Counted from the stretch's first letter, positions 16,916 through 25,915 are shown. The stretch is DNA of 64,000 nt from Pseudomonas putida S13.1.2 (GCF_000498395.2 NZ_CP010979.1:3968001-4032000), one strand, 5' to 3'. Notes: a model not told the origin generated them from the sequence alone. Program-made: numbers and translations.

Positions 16916-18361
16916 ATGCAATGGGAAGTTGTGATCGGGCTTGAAATCCACACTCAGCTCGCCACCCAGTCGAAGATCTTCTCCGGCAGCGCCACCACTT
17001 TCGGCTCAGAGCCGAACACCCAGGCCAGCCTGGTTGACCTGGGCATGCCCGGCGTATTGCCGGTGCTGAACCAGGAAGCCGTGCGCATGGCGTGCATGTT
17101 CGGCCTGGCCATCGATGCCGAAATCGGCAAGCGCAACGTATTCGCGCGCAAGAACTACTTCTACCCGGACCTGCCCAAGGGTTACCAGATCAGCCAGATG
17201 GACCTGCCGATCGTCGGCAAGGGCCACCTGGATATCGCCCTGGAAGACGGCACCATCAAGCGCATCGGGGTAACCCGCGCGCACCTGGAAGAAGACGCCG
17301 GCAAAAGCCTGCACGAAGACTTCAGCGGCTCCACCGGCATCGACCTCAACCGTGCCGGCACCCCGCTGCTGGAAATCGTCTCCGAGCCTGACATGCGCAG
17401 TGCCAAGGAAGCCGTGGCCTACGTCAAGGCAATCCACGCGCTGGTGCGCTACCTGGGCATCTGCGACGGCAACATGGCCGAAGGCTCGCTGCGCTGCGAC
17501 TGCAACGTGTCGATCCGCCCTAAAGGCCAGGCCGAGTTCGGCACCCGCTGCGAGATCAAGAACGTCAACTCGTTCCGCTTCATCGAGCGCGCGATCAACA
17601 GCGAAATCCAGCGCCAGATCGACCTGATCGAAGACGGCGGCAAGGTGGTGCAGGAAACCCGCCTGTATGACCCGAACAAAGATGAAACCCGCTCCATGCG
17701 CAGCAAGGAGGAAGCCAACGACTACCGTTACTTCCCCGACCCAGACCTGCTGCCGGTGGTGATCGAGGACAGCTTCCTCGAAACCATTCGCGCCGGCCTG
17801 CCGGAGCTGCCGCCGCAGAAGGTCGAACGCTTCCAGAGCCAGTACGGCCTGTCGGCCTACGACGCCAACGTGCTGGCTTCCAGCCGCGAACAGGCAGACT
17901 ACTTCGAGGAAGTGGTAAAAATCGGTGGCGACGCCAAGCTGGCCGCCAACTGGGTCATGGTCGAGCTGGGCAGCCTGCTTAACAAGCTGGGCATCGAGAT
18001 AGACCAGGCACCGGTCAGCGCCGCGCACCTGGGTGGCATGCTGCTGCGCATCCGCGACAACACCATCAGCGGCAAGATCGCCAAGACCGTGTTCGAGGCC
18101 ATGGCCGCCGGTGAAGGCGATGCCGACAGCATCATCGAAAGCAAAGGCCTGAAGCAGGTTACCGACACCGGTGCGATCGACAAGATGCTCGACGAAATGC
18201 TGGCAGCCAATGCCGAACAGGTCGAACAGTACCGCGCAGCCGACGAGGCCAAGCGTGGCAAGATGTTCGGCTTCTTTGTCGGCCAGGCGATGAAAGCTTC
18301 CAAAGGCAAGGCCAACCCGGGGCAGGTGAACCAATTGCTCAAGGCCAAGCTCGAAGGCTGA
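16916..18361 (+). CDS. gatB: Asp/Glu-tRNA amidotransferase subunit B
   Basis: 481-residue GatB, which binds and activates the misacylated tRNA with ATP and receives ammonia from GatA. Start WEVVIGLEIHTQL is typical, as are the block DLPKGYQISQMDLPI near residue 80 and LEIVSEPDMRS. The C-terminal YqeY-like tRNA-binding domain ends GKANPGQVNQLLKAKLEG. Ribosome site GAGGAG precedes ATG 16916. The operon ends in a REP pair. Confidence 0.97.
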   Translation: MQWEVVIGLEIHTQLATQSKIFSGSATTFGSEPNTQASLVDLGMPGVLPVLNQEAVRMACMFGLAIDAEIGKRNVFARKNYFYPDLPKGYQISQMDLPIVGKGHLDIALEDGTIKRIGVTRAHLEEDAGKSLHEDFSGSTGIDLNRAGTPLLEIVSEPDMRSAKEAVAYVKAIHALVRYLGICDGNMAEGSLRCDCNVSIRPKGQAEFGTRCEIKNVNSFRFIERAINSEIQRQIDLIEDGGKVVQETRLYDPNKDETRSMRSKEEANDYRYFPDPDLLPVVIEDSFLETIRAGLPELPPQKVERFQSQYGLSAYDANVLASSREQADYFEEVVKIGGDAKLAANWVMVELGSLLNKLGIEIDQAPVSAAHLGGMLLRIRDNTISGKIAKTVFEAMAAGEGDADSIIESKGLKQVTDTGAIDKMLDEMLAANAEQVEQYRAADEAKRGKMFGFFVGQAMKASKGKANPGQVNQLLKAKLEG

Positions 18362-18391
18362 GCTGAAAAAGCGGCGAGGGCCTTGCCCTCG

Positions 18392-18478
18392 TTCGCCGGC
18401 AAGCCAGCTCCCACAGGTACAGCGCCGCTCTTGAGGGCGATGAGGTACCTGTGGGAGCTGGCTTGCCGGCGATGGGCC
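18392..18478. repeat. REP pair, GCCGGCAAGCCAGC subtype
   Basis: TTCGCCGGCAAGCCAGCTCC... and its mirror CCTGTGGGAGCTGGCTTGCC... flank a 30-bp spacer. This second REP subtype recurs at 22950-23043 and 48303-48394. It lies between gatB and the RlpA-like gene. Confidence 0.92.
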
Positions 18479-18511
18479 GCGCAGCGGCCCCAATAGCACC
18501 GGAGCAAGAAC

Positions 18512-18886
18512 TTGCTAAAAAAATCCCTCGGCACGCTAGCCCTCTTCTCTTTCCTGGCCGGCTGCGCCAGCCATGACATCGACCCGCGCGGTTACGACCA
18601 GACGGGCACCGCTTCCTATTACGGCTCGCGCCACCACGGCAAACGCACCGCCAGCGGCGAACCGTTCAACCAGCACGGCCTTACCGCCGCCCATCGCAGC
18701 CTGCCGTTCGGCACCCGCGTACGGGTCACCAACACGGCCAACCAGCGCAGTGTGGTGGTGCGCATCAACGACCGTGGCCCGCACACCCGCGGCCGCCTGA
18801 TCGACCTGTCTCGCGCCGCAGCAGAAAAAATCGGCATGCTCCGTAGCGGAACAGCGCGCGTGCGAGTACAAGGGCTTAGCGACTGA
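18512..18886 (+). CDS. Short RlpA-like lipoprotein (DPBB domain only)
   Basis: 124-residue lipoprotein. The signal peptide ends in lipobox LAGC, with C18 as the acylated residue, followed by a double-psi beta-barrel (about residues 30-122) with GTASYYG, TASGEPF and RINDRGP motifs of RlpA septal peptidoglycan glycosylases. Full-length RlpA also has a C-terminal SPOR domain; this protein lacks it, so it may not be septum-targeted. The start is TTG 18512 with GGAG seven bases upstream. The TGA stop is in frame with the antiporter gene that follows 18 bases later. Confidence 0.88.
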   Translation: MLKKSLGTLALFSFLAGCASHDIDPRGYDQTGTASYYGSRHHGKRTASGEPFNQHGLTAAHRSLPFGTRVRVTNTANQRSVVVRINDRGPHTRGRLIDLSRAAAEKIGMLRSGTARVRVQGLSD

Positions 18887-18904
18887 CGCGACAGGAGTCC
18901 GACC

Positions 18905-19990
18905 ATTTTCGACCTGGCCACCCTTCCCACCTTCAGCCTGCTGCAATTGGGCATTGCCCTGCTGCTGCTGGTCGGCGGCGCCGAATTGCTGGTGCGCGCA
19001 GCGCTGCGCCTGGCACTACGCCTTCATGTTCGCCCGTTGATTATCGGCCTGAGCCTGGTGGCCTTCGGCAGTACCGCGCCACAACTCACCGTCAGCCTGC
19101 AGGCCGCCTACCAGGGCGCGCCGGATGTGGCGGTCGGCAGCGTGGTCGGCAGCAACATCTTCAACGTACTGGTCATTCTCGGCCTGGCCGCGCTGATCAT
19201 CCCCTTGCGCGTGTCGCGCCAGCTGGTGCGCCTGGACATTCCGCTTATGATCGTCGCCAGTGGCCTGGTCTATGCCCTGTGCGCCAACGGTTACCTGGGC
19301 CGGTTTGAAGGGGGGCTGCTGCTGCTTGGCCTGGTCGGCTACCTGGTAATGCTCTGGCACCAGTCGCGCCACTACGCACGCACCTACCCCGCGCCGGACA
19401 CCGCCAAATCCAGCGCCAGGCGCTTCTGGTCAGGCACGCTGCTGCTGGTGTTGGCCGGCCTTGTCTTGCTGAGCCTGGCGGGGCACCTGCTGCTGGAGGC
19501 CGCCGTGGAGGTTGCCACCGACCTGGGGCTGTCCGAGCGCATCATCGGCCTTACCGTCGTCGCCATCTGCACATCCCTGCCAGAGCTCGCCGCTGCATTG
19601 ATCGCGGCCCTGCGCGGTGAACGGGAAATTGCCGTGGGCACGGTCATCGGCAGCAACCTGTTCAACCTGCTGGCCGTGCTGGGCCTGACCGCGCTGATCA
19701 CCCCTGAGCCGCTGTCGATCTCGCCCAACGCCCTGGCCTTCGACCTCCCGGTAATGCTCGGTGTCGCCGCACTAAGCCTGCCGGTGTTCTATTCCGGTTA
19801 CCGCATCACCCGCGCCGAAGGCCTGGTGTTCCTTTGCCTGTACCTGGCCTACGGCCTGCATGTGGCGGCGTTCACCATGGGCATGCCACTGGCCGGGCGC
19901 CTGGAGCGGTTGATGCTGTTCTATGTACTGCCTGTGCTCGCCGTGGTGCTGCTGTATACCACTGTCCGCGCCTGGCGCCGCCAACACTAA
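18905..19990 (+). CDS. Calcium/sodium antiporter (CaCA family, YrbG-like), probable ATT start
   Basis: 361-residue inner-membrane exchanger with about ten hydrophobic segments and the two inverted alpha repeats of the family. Repeat 1 reads FGSTAPQLTVS then VVGSNIFNVL; repeat 2 reads CTSLPELAAAL then VIGSNLFNLL. Repeat 1 has Gln where the family has a cation-binding Glu (PE), an unusual change. No ATG, GTG or TTG lies between the RlpA-like stop and TTG 18947, which would cut the first helix and has no ribosome site. ATT 18905 has AGGAG seven bases upstream and gives IFDLATLPTFSLLQLG. Probably co-transcribed with the genes on both sides. Confidence 0.85.
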   Translation: MFDLATLPTFSLLQLGIALLLLVGGAELLVRAALRLALRLHVRPLIIGLSLVAFGSTAPQLTVSLQAAYQGAPDVAVGSVVGSNIFNVLVILGLAALIIPLRVSRQLVRLDIPLMIVASGLVYALCANGYLGRFEGGLLLLGLVGYLVMLWHQSRHYARTYPAPDTAKSSARRFWSGTLLLVLAGLVLLSLAGHLLLEAAVEVATDLGLSERIIGLTVVAICTSLPELAAALIAALRGEREIAVGTVIGSNLFNLLAVLGLTALITPEPLSISPNALAFDLPVMLGVAALSLPVFYSGYRITRAEGLVFLCLYLAYGLHVAAFTMGMPLAGRLERLMLFYVLPVLAVVLLYTTVRAWRRQH

Positions 19991-20000
19991 GGAGAACAAC

Positions 20001-20372
20001 ATGGCTGATAGCAACAAGACCGGCGAGCAGATTCGCCGCCAGGTAATGGGCGATGCATTCGTCGACCGCGCGCTGGGCAATGCCACCGACTTTACGCAGC
20101 CGCTGCAGGACTTCGTCAATGAACATGCCTGGGGCAGTGTCTGGGCCCGTGAGGGGCTGCCGTTGAAAACCCGCAGCCTGATTACCCTGGCCACGTTGAC
20201 GGCACTCAAGTGCCCGCAAGAGCTCAAGGGGCACGTACGCGGGGCGTTGAATAACGGCTGTACGGTAGAAGAGATTCGCGAGGCACTGCTGCATTGTGCA
20301 GTGTATGCGGGGGTGCCGGCGGCGATTGATGCTTTCCGTGCGGCACAGGAAGTGATCGACAGTTACCAATAG
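20001..20372 (+). CDS. Carboxymuconolactone decarboxylase-family protein (PcaC-like)
   Basis: 123-residue AhpD/CMD-fold protein closely patterned on PcaC: QIRRQVMGDAFVDR at the N-terminus, HAWGSVWAREGLPLKTRSL in the middle, and LNNGCTVEEIREALLHCAVY towards the end. PcaC decarboxylates 4-carboxymuconolactone in the protocatechuate pathway, but no other pca gene is nearby, so the substrate here is open. The AhpD CxxC pair is absent; single Cys residues occur at CPQE and HCAV. ATG 20001 follows AAGGAG and is 10 bases after the antiporter stop, so it belongs to that operon. Confidence 0.87.
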   Translation: MADSNKTGEQIRRQVMGDAFVDRALGNATDFTQPLQDFVNEHAWGSVWAREGLPLKTRSLITLATLTALKCPQELKGHVRGALNNGCTVEEIREALLHCAVYAGVPAAIDAFRAAQEVIDSYQ

Positions 20373-20384
20373 GTCGCCTGCTTC

Positions 20385-20478
20385 GGCCCTTTCGCGGGTA
20401 AACCCGCTCCCACAGGTCCGACGCAGGTTTTAAAAGCTGCGCCGGACCTGTGGGAGCGGGTTTACCCGCGAAGAGGCC
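20385..20478. repeat. Inverted REP pair
   Basis: GGCCCTTTCGCGGGTAAACC... and its mirror image lie between the convergent PcaC-like gene and the permease gene, ending 13 bases short of the permease stop. Same subtype as 1635-1728. Confidence 0.92.
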
Positions 20479-20491
20479 GAGCCTGCCTGAC

Positions 20492-21850
20492 TTACTTGGC
20501 CTGGCGCGCCTTCTTCAGCTTGAAGGCCACCCACAGCACGGCAATCCATGCCGGGATCAGCATCACCGAGATGCGAATCGGCGGAGTCAGGTACATCACC
20601 ACCAGAATCAGCACGATGAATGCCAGGCACAGGTAGTTGGTCAGCGGGTGCCCCAGGCTCTTGTAGAACGGGGTAATCCCGGCCGCCAGCTTGGCCTTGC
20701 GGAACTTCAGGTGGGTAATGCTGATGCTCGCCCAGTTGATCACCAGCGCCGAAACCGCCAGGGCCATCAGCAAGCCAAAGGCCTCGCCCGGCATCAGGTA
20801 GTTGATCACCACGCACAGCCCGGTCGCGAAGGCCGACACGCCCAGCGCAGTCAGCGGCACGCCGCTGCGGCTGACTTTCAGCAGCTGGCGCGGTGCGTCA
20901 CCCTGGCTGGCCAGGCCAAACAGCATGCGGCTGTTGGCGTACACGCAGCTGTTGTAAACCGACAGCGCAGCCGTCAGCACCACGATATTGAGAATGGTCG
21001 CCACCAGGTCGCTGTCCAGCTCGTGGAAAATCATCACGAACGGGCTGCCGCCCTGCACCACCTTCTGCCACGGGTACAGTGACAGCAGCACTGCCAGGGC
21101 ACCGATGTAGAAGATCAGGATGCGGTAAACCACCTGATTGGTGGCCTTGGGGATGCTCTGGCGCGGGTTGTCGGCCTCGGCAGCGGTGATACCCACCAGC
21201 TCCAGGCCACCGAACGAGAACATGATCACCGCCAGTGCCATCACCAGGCCGCTGACACCGTTAGGGAAGAAGCCGCCGTACTGCCACAGGTTGGCCACGC
21301 TGGCATCCGGGCCACCATGGCCACTGCTCAGCAACCAGGCGCCGAAGCCGATCATGCTGACGATGGCCACGACCTTGATCAGGGCGAACCAGAATTCCAT
21401 TTCGCCGTAGACCTTCACCTGGGTCAGGTTGATCAGGTTGATCACCACGAAAAAGATCGCCGCGGTGGCCCAGGTGGGGAAGTCCGGCCACCAGTACTGC
21501 ACGTAGATACCCACTGCTGTCAGCTCGGCCATGCCTACCAGCACATACACCACCCAGTAGTTCCAGCCCGACACGAAGCCTGCGAACTCGCTCCAGTACT
21601 GGTGGGCAAAGTGGCTGAAGCTACCGGCCACCGGCTCTTCCACCACCATTTCACCCAACTGGCGCATGATCAGGAAGGCCATCAGGCCAGCGATGGCATA
21701 CCCCAGCAATACGGAAGGGCCGGCCAGCTGAATGGTCTGGGCGATACCCAGAAACAAACCGGTACCAATAGCACCGCCCAGTGCGATCAGCTGGATATGG
21801 CGATTCTTCAGCCCGCGCTGTAACTGCTCGGGCGTGCTCTGGTCTTGCAT
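20492..21850 (-). CDS. Amino-acid permease, AroP-like (APC family)
   Basis: 452-residue proton symporter with 12 predicted helices of the amino acid-polyamine-organocation family. The N-terminal consensus RHIQLIALGGAIGTGLFLG and the segment EEPVAGSFSHFAHQYW are characteristic of the AroP/PheP/CycA group. Aromatic amino acids are the most likely substrates, with D-serine/D-alanine/glycine the main alternative. It is monocistronic, faces the REP pair downstream, and lies 54 bases from the AEC carrier on the same strand. Confidence 0.9.
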   Translation of the reverse strand: MQDQSTPEQLQRGLKNRHIQLIALGGAIGTGLFLGIAQTIQLAGPSVLLGYAIAGLMAFLIMRQLGEMVVEEPVAGSFSHFAHQYWSEFAGFVSGWNYWVVYVLVGMAELTAVGIYVQYWWPDFPTWATAAIFFVVINLINLTQVKVYGEMEFWFALIKVVAIVSMIGFGAWLLSSGHGGPDASVANLWQYGGFFPNGVSGLVMALAVIMFSFGGLELVGITAAEADNPRQSIPKATNQVVYRILIFYIGALAVLLSLYPWQKVVQGGSPFVMIFHELDSDLVATILNIVVLTAALSVYNSCVYANSRMLFGLASQGDAPRQLLKVSRSGVPLTALGVSAFATGLCVVINYLMPGEAFGLLMALAVSALVINWASISITHLKFRKAKLAAGITPFYKSLGHPLTNYLCLAFIVLILVVMYLTPPIRISVMLIPAWIAVLWVAFKLKKARQAK

Positions 21851-21904
21851 GAAGTGTCCTTTAGTTCAGTGAGGCTGTTTTTTGTGTTGTTTGCAGTCAA
21901 GGAT

Positions 21905-22846
21905 CTAGATCCATCCGCCCCACTGCAAGATGAAAATGCCGATATTGGTGGTGATTGCCGCCATTAACGTGGTGATCACGATGATCGATGCAGCCAGCTC
22001 ATGGTTGCCGTTGGCCGCCCGTGCCATGACGTAACTGGCTGCTGCGGTCGGGCTGCCGATGTACAGGAACAGGATGCCCAGTTCGGCACCGCGAAAGCCG
22101 CACAGCCACGCGCCGAGGGTGCCAACCAACGGTAGCCAGACCATCTTCACCAGGCTGGCGTCGATGGCCAGCCGGCCGCTGTCGCGCAAGGCCGCCAGCG
22201 ACAGGGTGCCGCCAATGCACATCAACGCCAGCGGCAGGGTCATCTGCGCCAGGTAATCACCTGAAGTCAGCAGCCAGTTGGGTAGCGGCACCTGGCCGTA
22301 AGCCATGGGTGTCGCGACCAGCACGCTGATGATCAGCGGGTTGCTGAAGATGCTCTTGCAGATGCTCCACGGGTCGGACTTCAGGTCCGGGCTGTACACC
22401 GCCAGCACTACGGCCGACAGCGAGTTGTACATGAGGATGACCAACCCGGCGAGCACCGCCCCCAGGGAAATACCGTAGTCGCCGTACAAGCTGGCAGCCA
22501 GGGCCAGGCCGATGACGCCGTTGTTGCCGCGGAACGCGCCCTGGGTATAGATGCCCCGGTCCGCCAGCGGGCTGCGCCAGATGGCCATACCCCAGGCGAC
22601 GGCGAAGCCAACCAGGGTGGCGGCGATGAAGTAGAGGATGACGCCGGGTTTTACCGCTGCAGCCAGGTCGGCGTGATAGATACCGAGGAACAGCAGCGCC
22701 GGCATGCAGACGTTGAACACCAACTGCGAGGCGACGCGGTTGAAATTGTCGTCGATCAGGTGAATGCGTTTGAGCAGCACGCCCATGAACAGCATGGCGA
22801 AGACAGGTGCCGTGATGTTCAGCGTCTGGATAAGAAGGGCGAGCAT
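21905..22846 (-). CDS. Auxin efflux carrier (AEC) family transporter
   Basis: 313-residue membrane protein with ten or so hydrophobic segments and the AEC family pattern: N-terminal PVFAMLFMGVLLKRI, a middle break near SPDLKSDPWSICKSIFSNPLI, and C-terminal GSPTAAASYVMARAANG. Bacterial members move malate, malonate or small amphiphilic acids; the substrate here cannot be told. The start may be this ATG or an in-frame TTG two codons upstream, which is nearer to AGGA. It lies just upstream of the AroP-like gene and may be co-transcribed with it. Confidence 0.88.
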   Translation of the reverse strand: MLALLIQTLNITAPVFAMLFMGVLLKRIHLIDDNFNRVASQLVFNVCMPALLFLGIYHADLAAAVKPGVILYFIAATLVGFAVAWGMAIWRSPLADRGIYTQGAFRGNNGVIGLALAASLYGDYGISLGAVLAGLVILMYNSLSAVVLAVYSPDLKSDPWSICKSIFSNPLIISVLVATPMAYGQVPLPNWLLTSGDYLAQMTLPLALMCIGGTLSLAALRDSGRLAIDASLVKMVWLPLVGTLGAWLCGFRGAELGILFLYIGSPTAAASYVMARAANGNHELAASIIVITTLMAAITTNIGIFILQWGGWI

Positions 22847-22949
22847 GCGCAAGCGATCCTGGAGAGGTTGCCGTTAGGTGGCTAATGATACGCCAACGGC
22901 CGTTAGTTGCGGGGATCAGGTGCGGTAAAGAGACGTTTCCGACTGTGCC

Positions 22950-23043
22950 GGCCCTATCGCCGGCAAGCCAGCTCCCACAGGTATTGCATACATACCGGAA
23001 CCTGCGGGGCCCCTGTGGGAGCTGGCTTGCCGGCGATGAGGCC
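22950..23043. repeat. REP pair, GCCGGCAAGCCAGC subtype
   Basis: CGCCGGCAAGCCAGCTCCC... and its mirror lie between the AEC gene promoter region and the roxR stop. Subtype shared with 18392-18478. Confidence 0.92.
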
Positions 23044-23060
23044 GGTACAGGCAAAAGGGA

Positions 23061-23624
23061 TCAGCGCCGGACCGGGCGCTTCTGCAGCTTGCGTTGCAAG
23101 GTCCGCCGGTGCATGCCCAGCGCCCGTGCGGTGGCCGAAATGTTGCCCTCGTGCTCGTTCAACACGCGCTGGATGTGTTCCCACTGCAGGCGGTCGACCG
23201 ACATCGGGTTTTCCGGCACCAGGGTATCCAGGTCGGTGTGTTCGGACAGCAACGCGGCCAGCACGTCGTCGGCGTCAGCCGGCTTGCACAGGTAATTGCA
23301 GGCACCGCGCTTGACCGCTTCCACAGCGGTGGCAATGCTCGAGTAACCGGTCAGGATCACCACGCGCATTTCCGGGTCCAGCTCCAGCAGCTTGGGCAGC
23401 AGCACAAGGCCGGAGTCACCGTCCATCTTCAGGTCCAGCGTGGCGTAGTCCGGCAGGTCCTGCTGCGCCAGGATCAAGCCTTCTTCGGCAGAACTGGCGG
23501 TGCTCACGCGGAAACCGCGACGGCTCATGGCCCGGGCCATGACCCGGGTGAAGGTGGCATCGTCATCCACCAACAGCAGGTGCGGCAGCTCTTCGCTTTC
23601 GACCTGGTTTTCTTCGCTCATCAT
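23061..23624 (-). CDS. roxR: Redox response regulator RoxR (RegA/PrrA family)
   Basis: 187-residue two-component regulator. The receiver domain spans about residues 14-130 with phospho-acceptor D64 (ATLDLKMDG), acidic pocket DDD at 20-22 and conserved Lys in CKPADADD. The C-terminal Fis-type helix-turn-helix (NISATARALGMHRRTLQRKL) is diagnostic of RegA-type regulators. In P. putida RoxSR controls terminal oxidases, including the cyanide-insensitive and cyo branches. ATG 23624 follows GAGGAG and overlaps the roxS stop (ATGA), so the two are translationally coupled. Confidence 0.95.
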   Translation of the reverse strand: MMSEENQVESEELPHLLLVDDDATFTRVMARAMSRRGFRVSTASSAEEGLILAQQDLPDYATLDLKMDGDSGLVLLPKLLELDPEMRVVILTGYSSIATAVEAVKRGACNYLCKPADADDVLAALLSEHTDLDTLVPENPMSVDRLQWEHIQRVLNEHEGNISATARALGMHRRTLQRKLQKRPVRR

Positions 23625-24877
23625 TCATCTCCTCGCTTGCCATAGGGCAGGCGCAATTCGGTCAGGGTGCCACCCTGTTCATGACTATAGAGTTTCACCG
23701 AACCGCCCGCACGGGTCACGCTGGCCTTGCTCAAGAACAGGCCCAGGCCGAAGCCTTTGCCCTTGGTGGTAATGAAGGGTTTGCCGATGGCTTCGGCGAT
23801 GGCCGGCGGTACGCCAGGGCCACGGTCGCGGATACTGATGACAATGTCCTGGGCGTCCCAGTCCAGGCGCACTTCCAGGTCATCGGGGCAGGCATCGGCA
23901 GCATTGTTCAACAGGTTCAGCAGCGCTTGGGTCAGGTCGGGTGGTGGCGTCAGGCGCGGCACTTTGCCATCGCGCAGCCGCTGGAAGCGGTAGCTCGCTT
24001 CCGGGCGCATCAGGTGCCAACGGTTCAGCGCCTCGTCCAGCCAGGCGGTCACATCCTGTTCCACGATCGCCAGCCGGCGGTTGGCTTCGGCGGCGCGCAC
24101 CAGCTGCTGCAAGGTCTCTTTGCACAACTTTACCTGGTCCTGAAGAATCTGCAGGTCTTCCTGCAGCAACGGGTCGGTGTGGTCCTGGCGCATTTCATTG
24201 ATCAGCACGCTCATGGTCGCCAGCGGCGTGCCCAGCTCATGGGCGGCACCGGCGGCCTGGGTGGCCACGGCCAGCAGTTGCTCGTCGCGCAGGCTTTCTT
24301 CACGCCGTTCGGAGCGCAGCTGCTCCTGGCGGCGCAGCTCTTCGGCCATGCGTGCGGCAAAGAAGGTAATCACCGCCGCAGCCAGGGCAATGCTCAGCCA
24401 CATGCCGTAGACCTGCATCTTGTCCCGCGCCATGGGCAGGCCTTCAAGCGGGTAGAACTGCACCAGCAGCAGGCTGTAGGCGGTCAGGGCGATACCCGAA
24501 AGAATCAGCGAATACAGCCACGGCAAGGTCACCGCGGCAATCGCCAGCGGTACCAGGTAATACGACACGAACGGGTTGGTCGAGCCACCGGAGTAATACA
24601 GCAAGGCACTGTGGATCAGCAGGTCACAGGCCAGCTGCAGGGCGTACTCCATTTCGGTGACCGGCAGCGACAGGCGCAAGCGCAGCGCCGTGAAGGCACA
24701 CAGCAGCGAGGACAACGCCAAGGTGCCGGCCAGCGACAGCCACGGCAACGGCAGCAGTTCGGTCCAGTAGGCAACGCCTACGGAGCCGGCCTGGGCAGCC
24801 AGGACCAGGACCCGAATGACGGTCAGGCGCCAAAGGTTCTGGCGGGTAGCGGACAACGGTTGTACGGCGGCGAGCAT
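23621..24877 (-). CDS. roxS: Redox sensor histidine kinase RoxS (RegB/PrrB family)
   Basis: 418-residue sensor with six or so N-terminal membrane helices (about 15-175), a HisKA domain and an ATPase domain. The quinone-binding motif of RegB, GGSTNPF, is at residues 97-103 between helices. The phosphorylated His is H213 (AAHELGTPLA), and the ATPase shows DRGPGVP and GFGLGLFLS boxes. It senses respiratory chain redox state through the quinone pool in this family. ATG 24877 has AGGAG five bases upstream; an in-frame extension to 24964 has no ribosome site and no family match. Confidence 0.95.
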   Translation of the reverse strand: MLAAVQPLSATRQNLWRLTVIRVLVLAAQAGSVGVAYWTELLPLPWLSLAGTLALSSLLCAFTALRLRLSLPVTEMEYALQLACDLLIHSALLYYSGGSTNPFVSYYLVPLAIAAVTLPWLYSLILSGIALTAYSLLLVQFYPLEGLPMARDKMQVYGMWLSIALAAAVITFFAARMAEELRRQEQLRSERREESLRDEQLLAVATQAAGAAHELGTPLATMSVLINEMRQDHTDPLLQEDLQILQDQVKLCKETLQQLVRAAEANRRLAIVEQDVTAWLDEALNRWHLMRPEASYRFQRLRDGKVPRLTPPPDLTQALLNLLNNAADACPDDLEVRLDWDAQDIVISIRDRGPGVPPAIAEAIGKPFITTKGKGFGLGLFLSKASVTRAGGSVKLYSHEQGGTLTELRLPYGKRGDE

Positions 24878-25078
24878 GAGCTCTCCTGATGAGTGCTCCA
24901 GAAAATCGGCTGGAGTATACCGAAGCCGGGCGCCTCGCTGCAGCGATGCGGCAAAGCGCCACACTTTGTCACAGGTTCATGATGGCACTTTTGAACCCAC
25001 TACACTGTTGCCGGTCTGATGGGCCATGCGTGGAATGGATGGCCAAACCCCACGCCTTTTATTGCCAAGGAGTACCAC

Positions 25079-25795
25079 ATGCAAATCCCACGTCGCGGCG
25101 CCGCCCTGATCCTGTCCTGCGGCTTGCTCGCCAGCCTGCCGGCGCTGGCTGCCGATGAGCCACGTTACAACCAGGTATCGCTGCGCGCTGAAGTGAGCAA
25201 GGAAGTGGCGCGCGACCTGATGGTCGTGACCCTGTACAGCGAAGCGCAGAACAGCGACCCGGGCAAGCTCGCCAAGCAGATCACCGAAACCATGAACAAG
25301 GCCGTGCAGCAGTCGCGCCAGGTCAAGGACGTGAAGATCAGCCAAGGCAGCCGCAACAGCTACCCGGTGTATGACAGCAAGGGCCAGAAGATCACCGGCT
25401 GGCGCGAGCGCGCCGAGCTGCGCCTGGAAAGCGACAACTTCCCGGCCTTGTCCCAGCTTACCGCCGACTTGCTGCAAGAGCTGAAAATGGGCGGCATGGA
25501 CTTCTCCATCGCCCCGGCCACGCGCAAGGCCAGCGAGGATGCACTGCTCAAGGATGCGGTGGATGCCTTCAAGGCGCGCGCGCAACTGGCCACCGAAGCG
25601 CTGGGCGGCAAGGGCTACAAAGTGGTCAGCCTGAACCTCAACAGCAGCGGTTACCCGCGCCCGTACCTGCGCAGCGCGCCGATGGCGATGAAAGCCATGG
25701 GGGCAGATGAAGCAGCGCCGGCGCCGGATATCGAGGCAGGCACCAGTGAAGTGAGCATGAATGCCGATGGCCTGATCGAAGTGCAGATGCCCTAA
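25079..25795 (+). CDS. SIMPL-domain (DUF541) periplasmic protein
   Basis: 238-residue secreted protein with a Sec signal peptide (cleavage after ALA near residue 23) followed by a single SIMPL/DUF541 domain (about 30-210). Family members such as E. coli YggE and Brucella BP26 are periplasmic or outer-membrane associated and linked to oxidative stress resistance, with no defined biochemical activity. ATG 25079 follows AAGGAG. It is divergent from roxS (201-bp gap) and ends at a degenerate REP pair. Confidence 0.85.
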   Translation: MQIPRRGAALILSCGLLASLPALAADEPRYNQVSLRAEVSKEVARDLMVVTLYSEAQNSDPGKLAKQITETMNKAVQQSRQVKDVKISQGSRNSYPVYDSKGQKITGWRERAELRLESDNFPALSQLTADLLQELKMGGMDFSIAPATRKASEDALLKDAVDAFKARAQLATEALGGKGYKVVSLNLNSSGYPRPYLRSAPMAMKAMGADEAAPAPDIEAGTSEVSMNADGLIEVQMP

Positions 25796-25810
25796 ATAGT
25801 TCACGAATCA

Positions 25811-25915
25811 CCTGTGGGAGCGGGCGAGCCCGCGAAGAAGCCACCGCAATGGATGGCACGGGCTTCGCCCCTGTTCGCGGCGGTTCGACGCCTCGACATG
25901 CCCGCTGCCACAGGG
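25811..25915. repeat. Degenerate REP pair
   Basis: CCTGTGGGAGCGGGCGAGCC... is a good REP; the mirrored copy has decayed, reading ...CCCGCTGCCACAGGG after an altered centre. It is the least conserved pair of this subtype in the window. Confidence 0.75.

Noticed and set aside
18512..19990. RlpA-like gene and antiporter as one gene broken by a nonsense mutation
   Set aside because: They share a frame, but the RlpA-like domain is complete at its TGA, and the antiporter has its own AGGAG at correct distance from ATT 18905.
25854..25868. TGGCACGGGCTTCGC as a sigma-54 promoter
   Set aside because: The -12 part reads TCGC instead of TTGC, and the match lies inside the degenerate REP pair.
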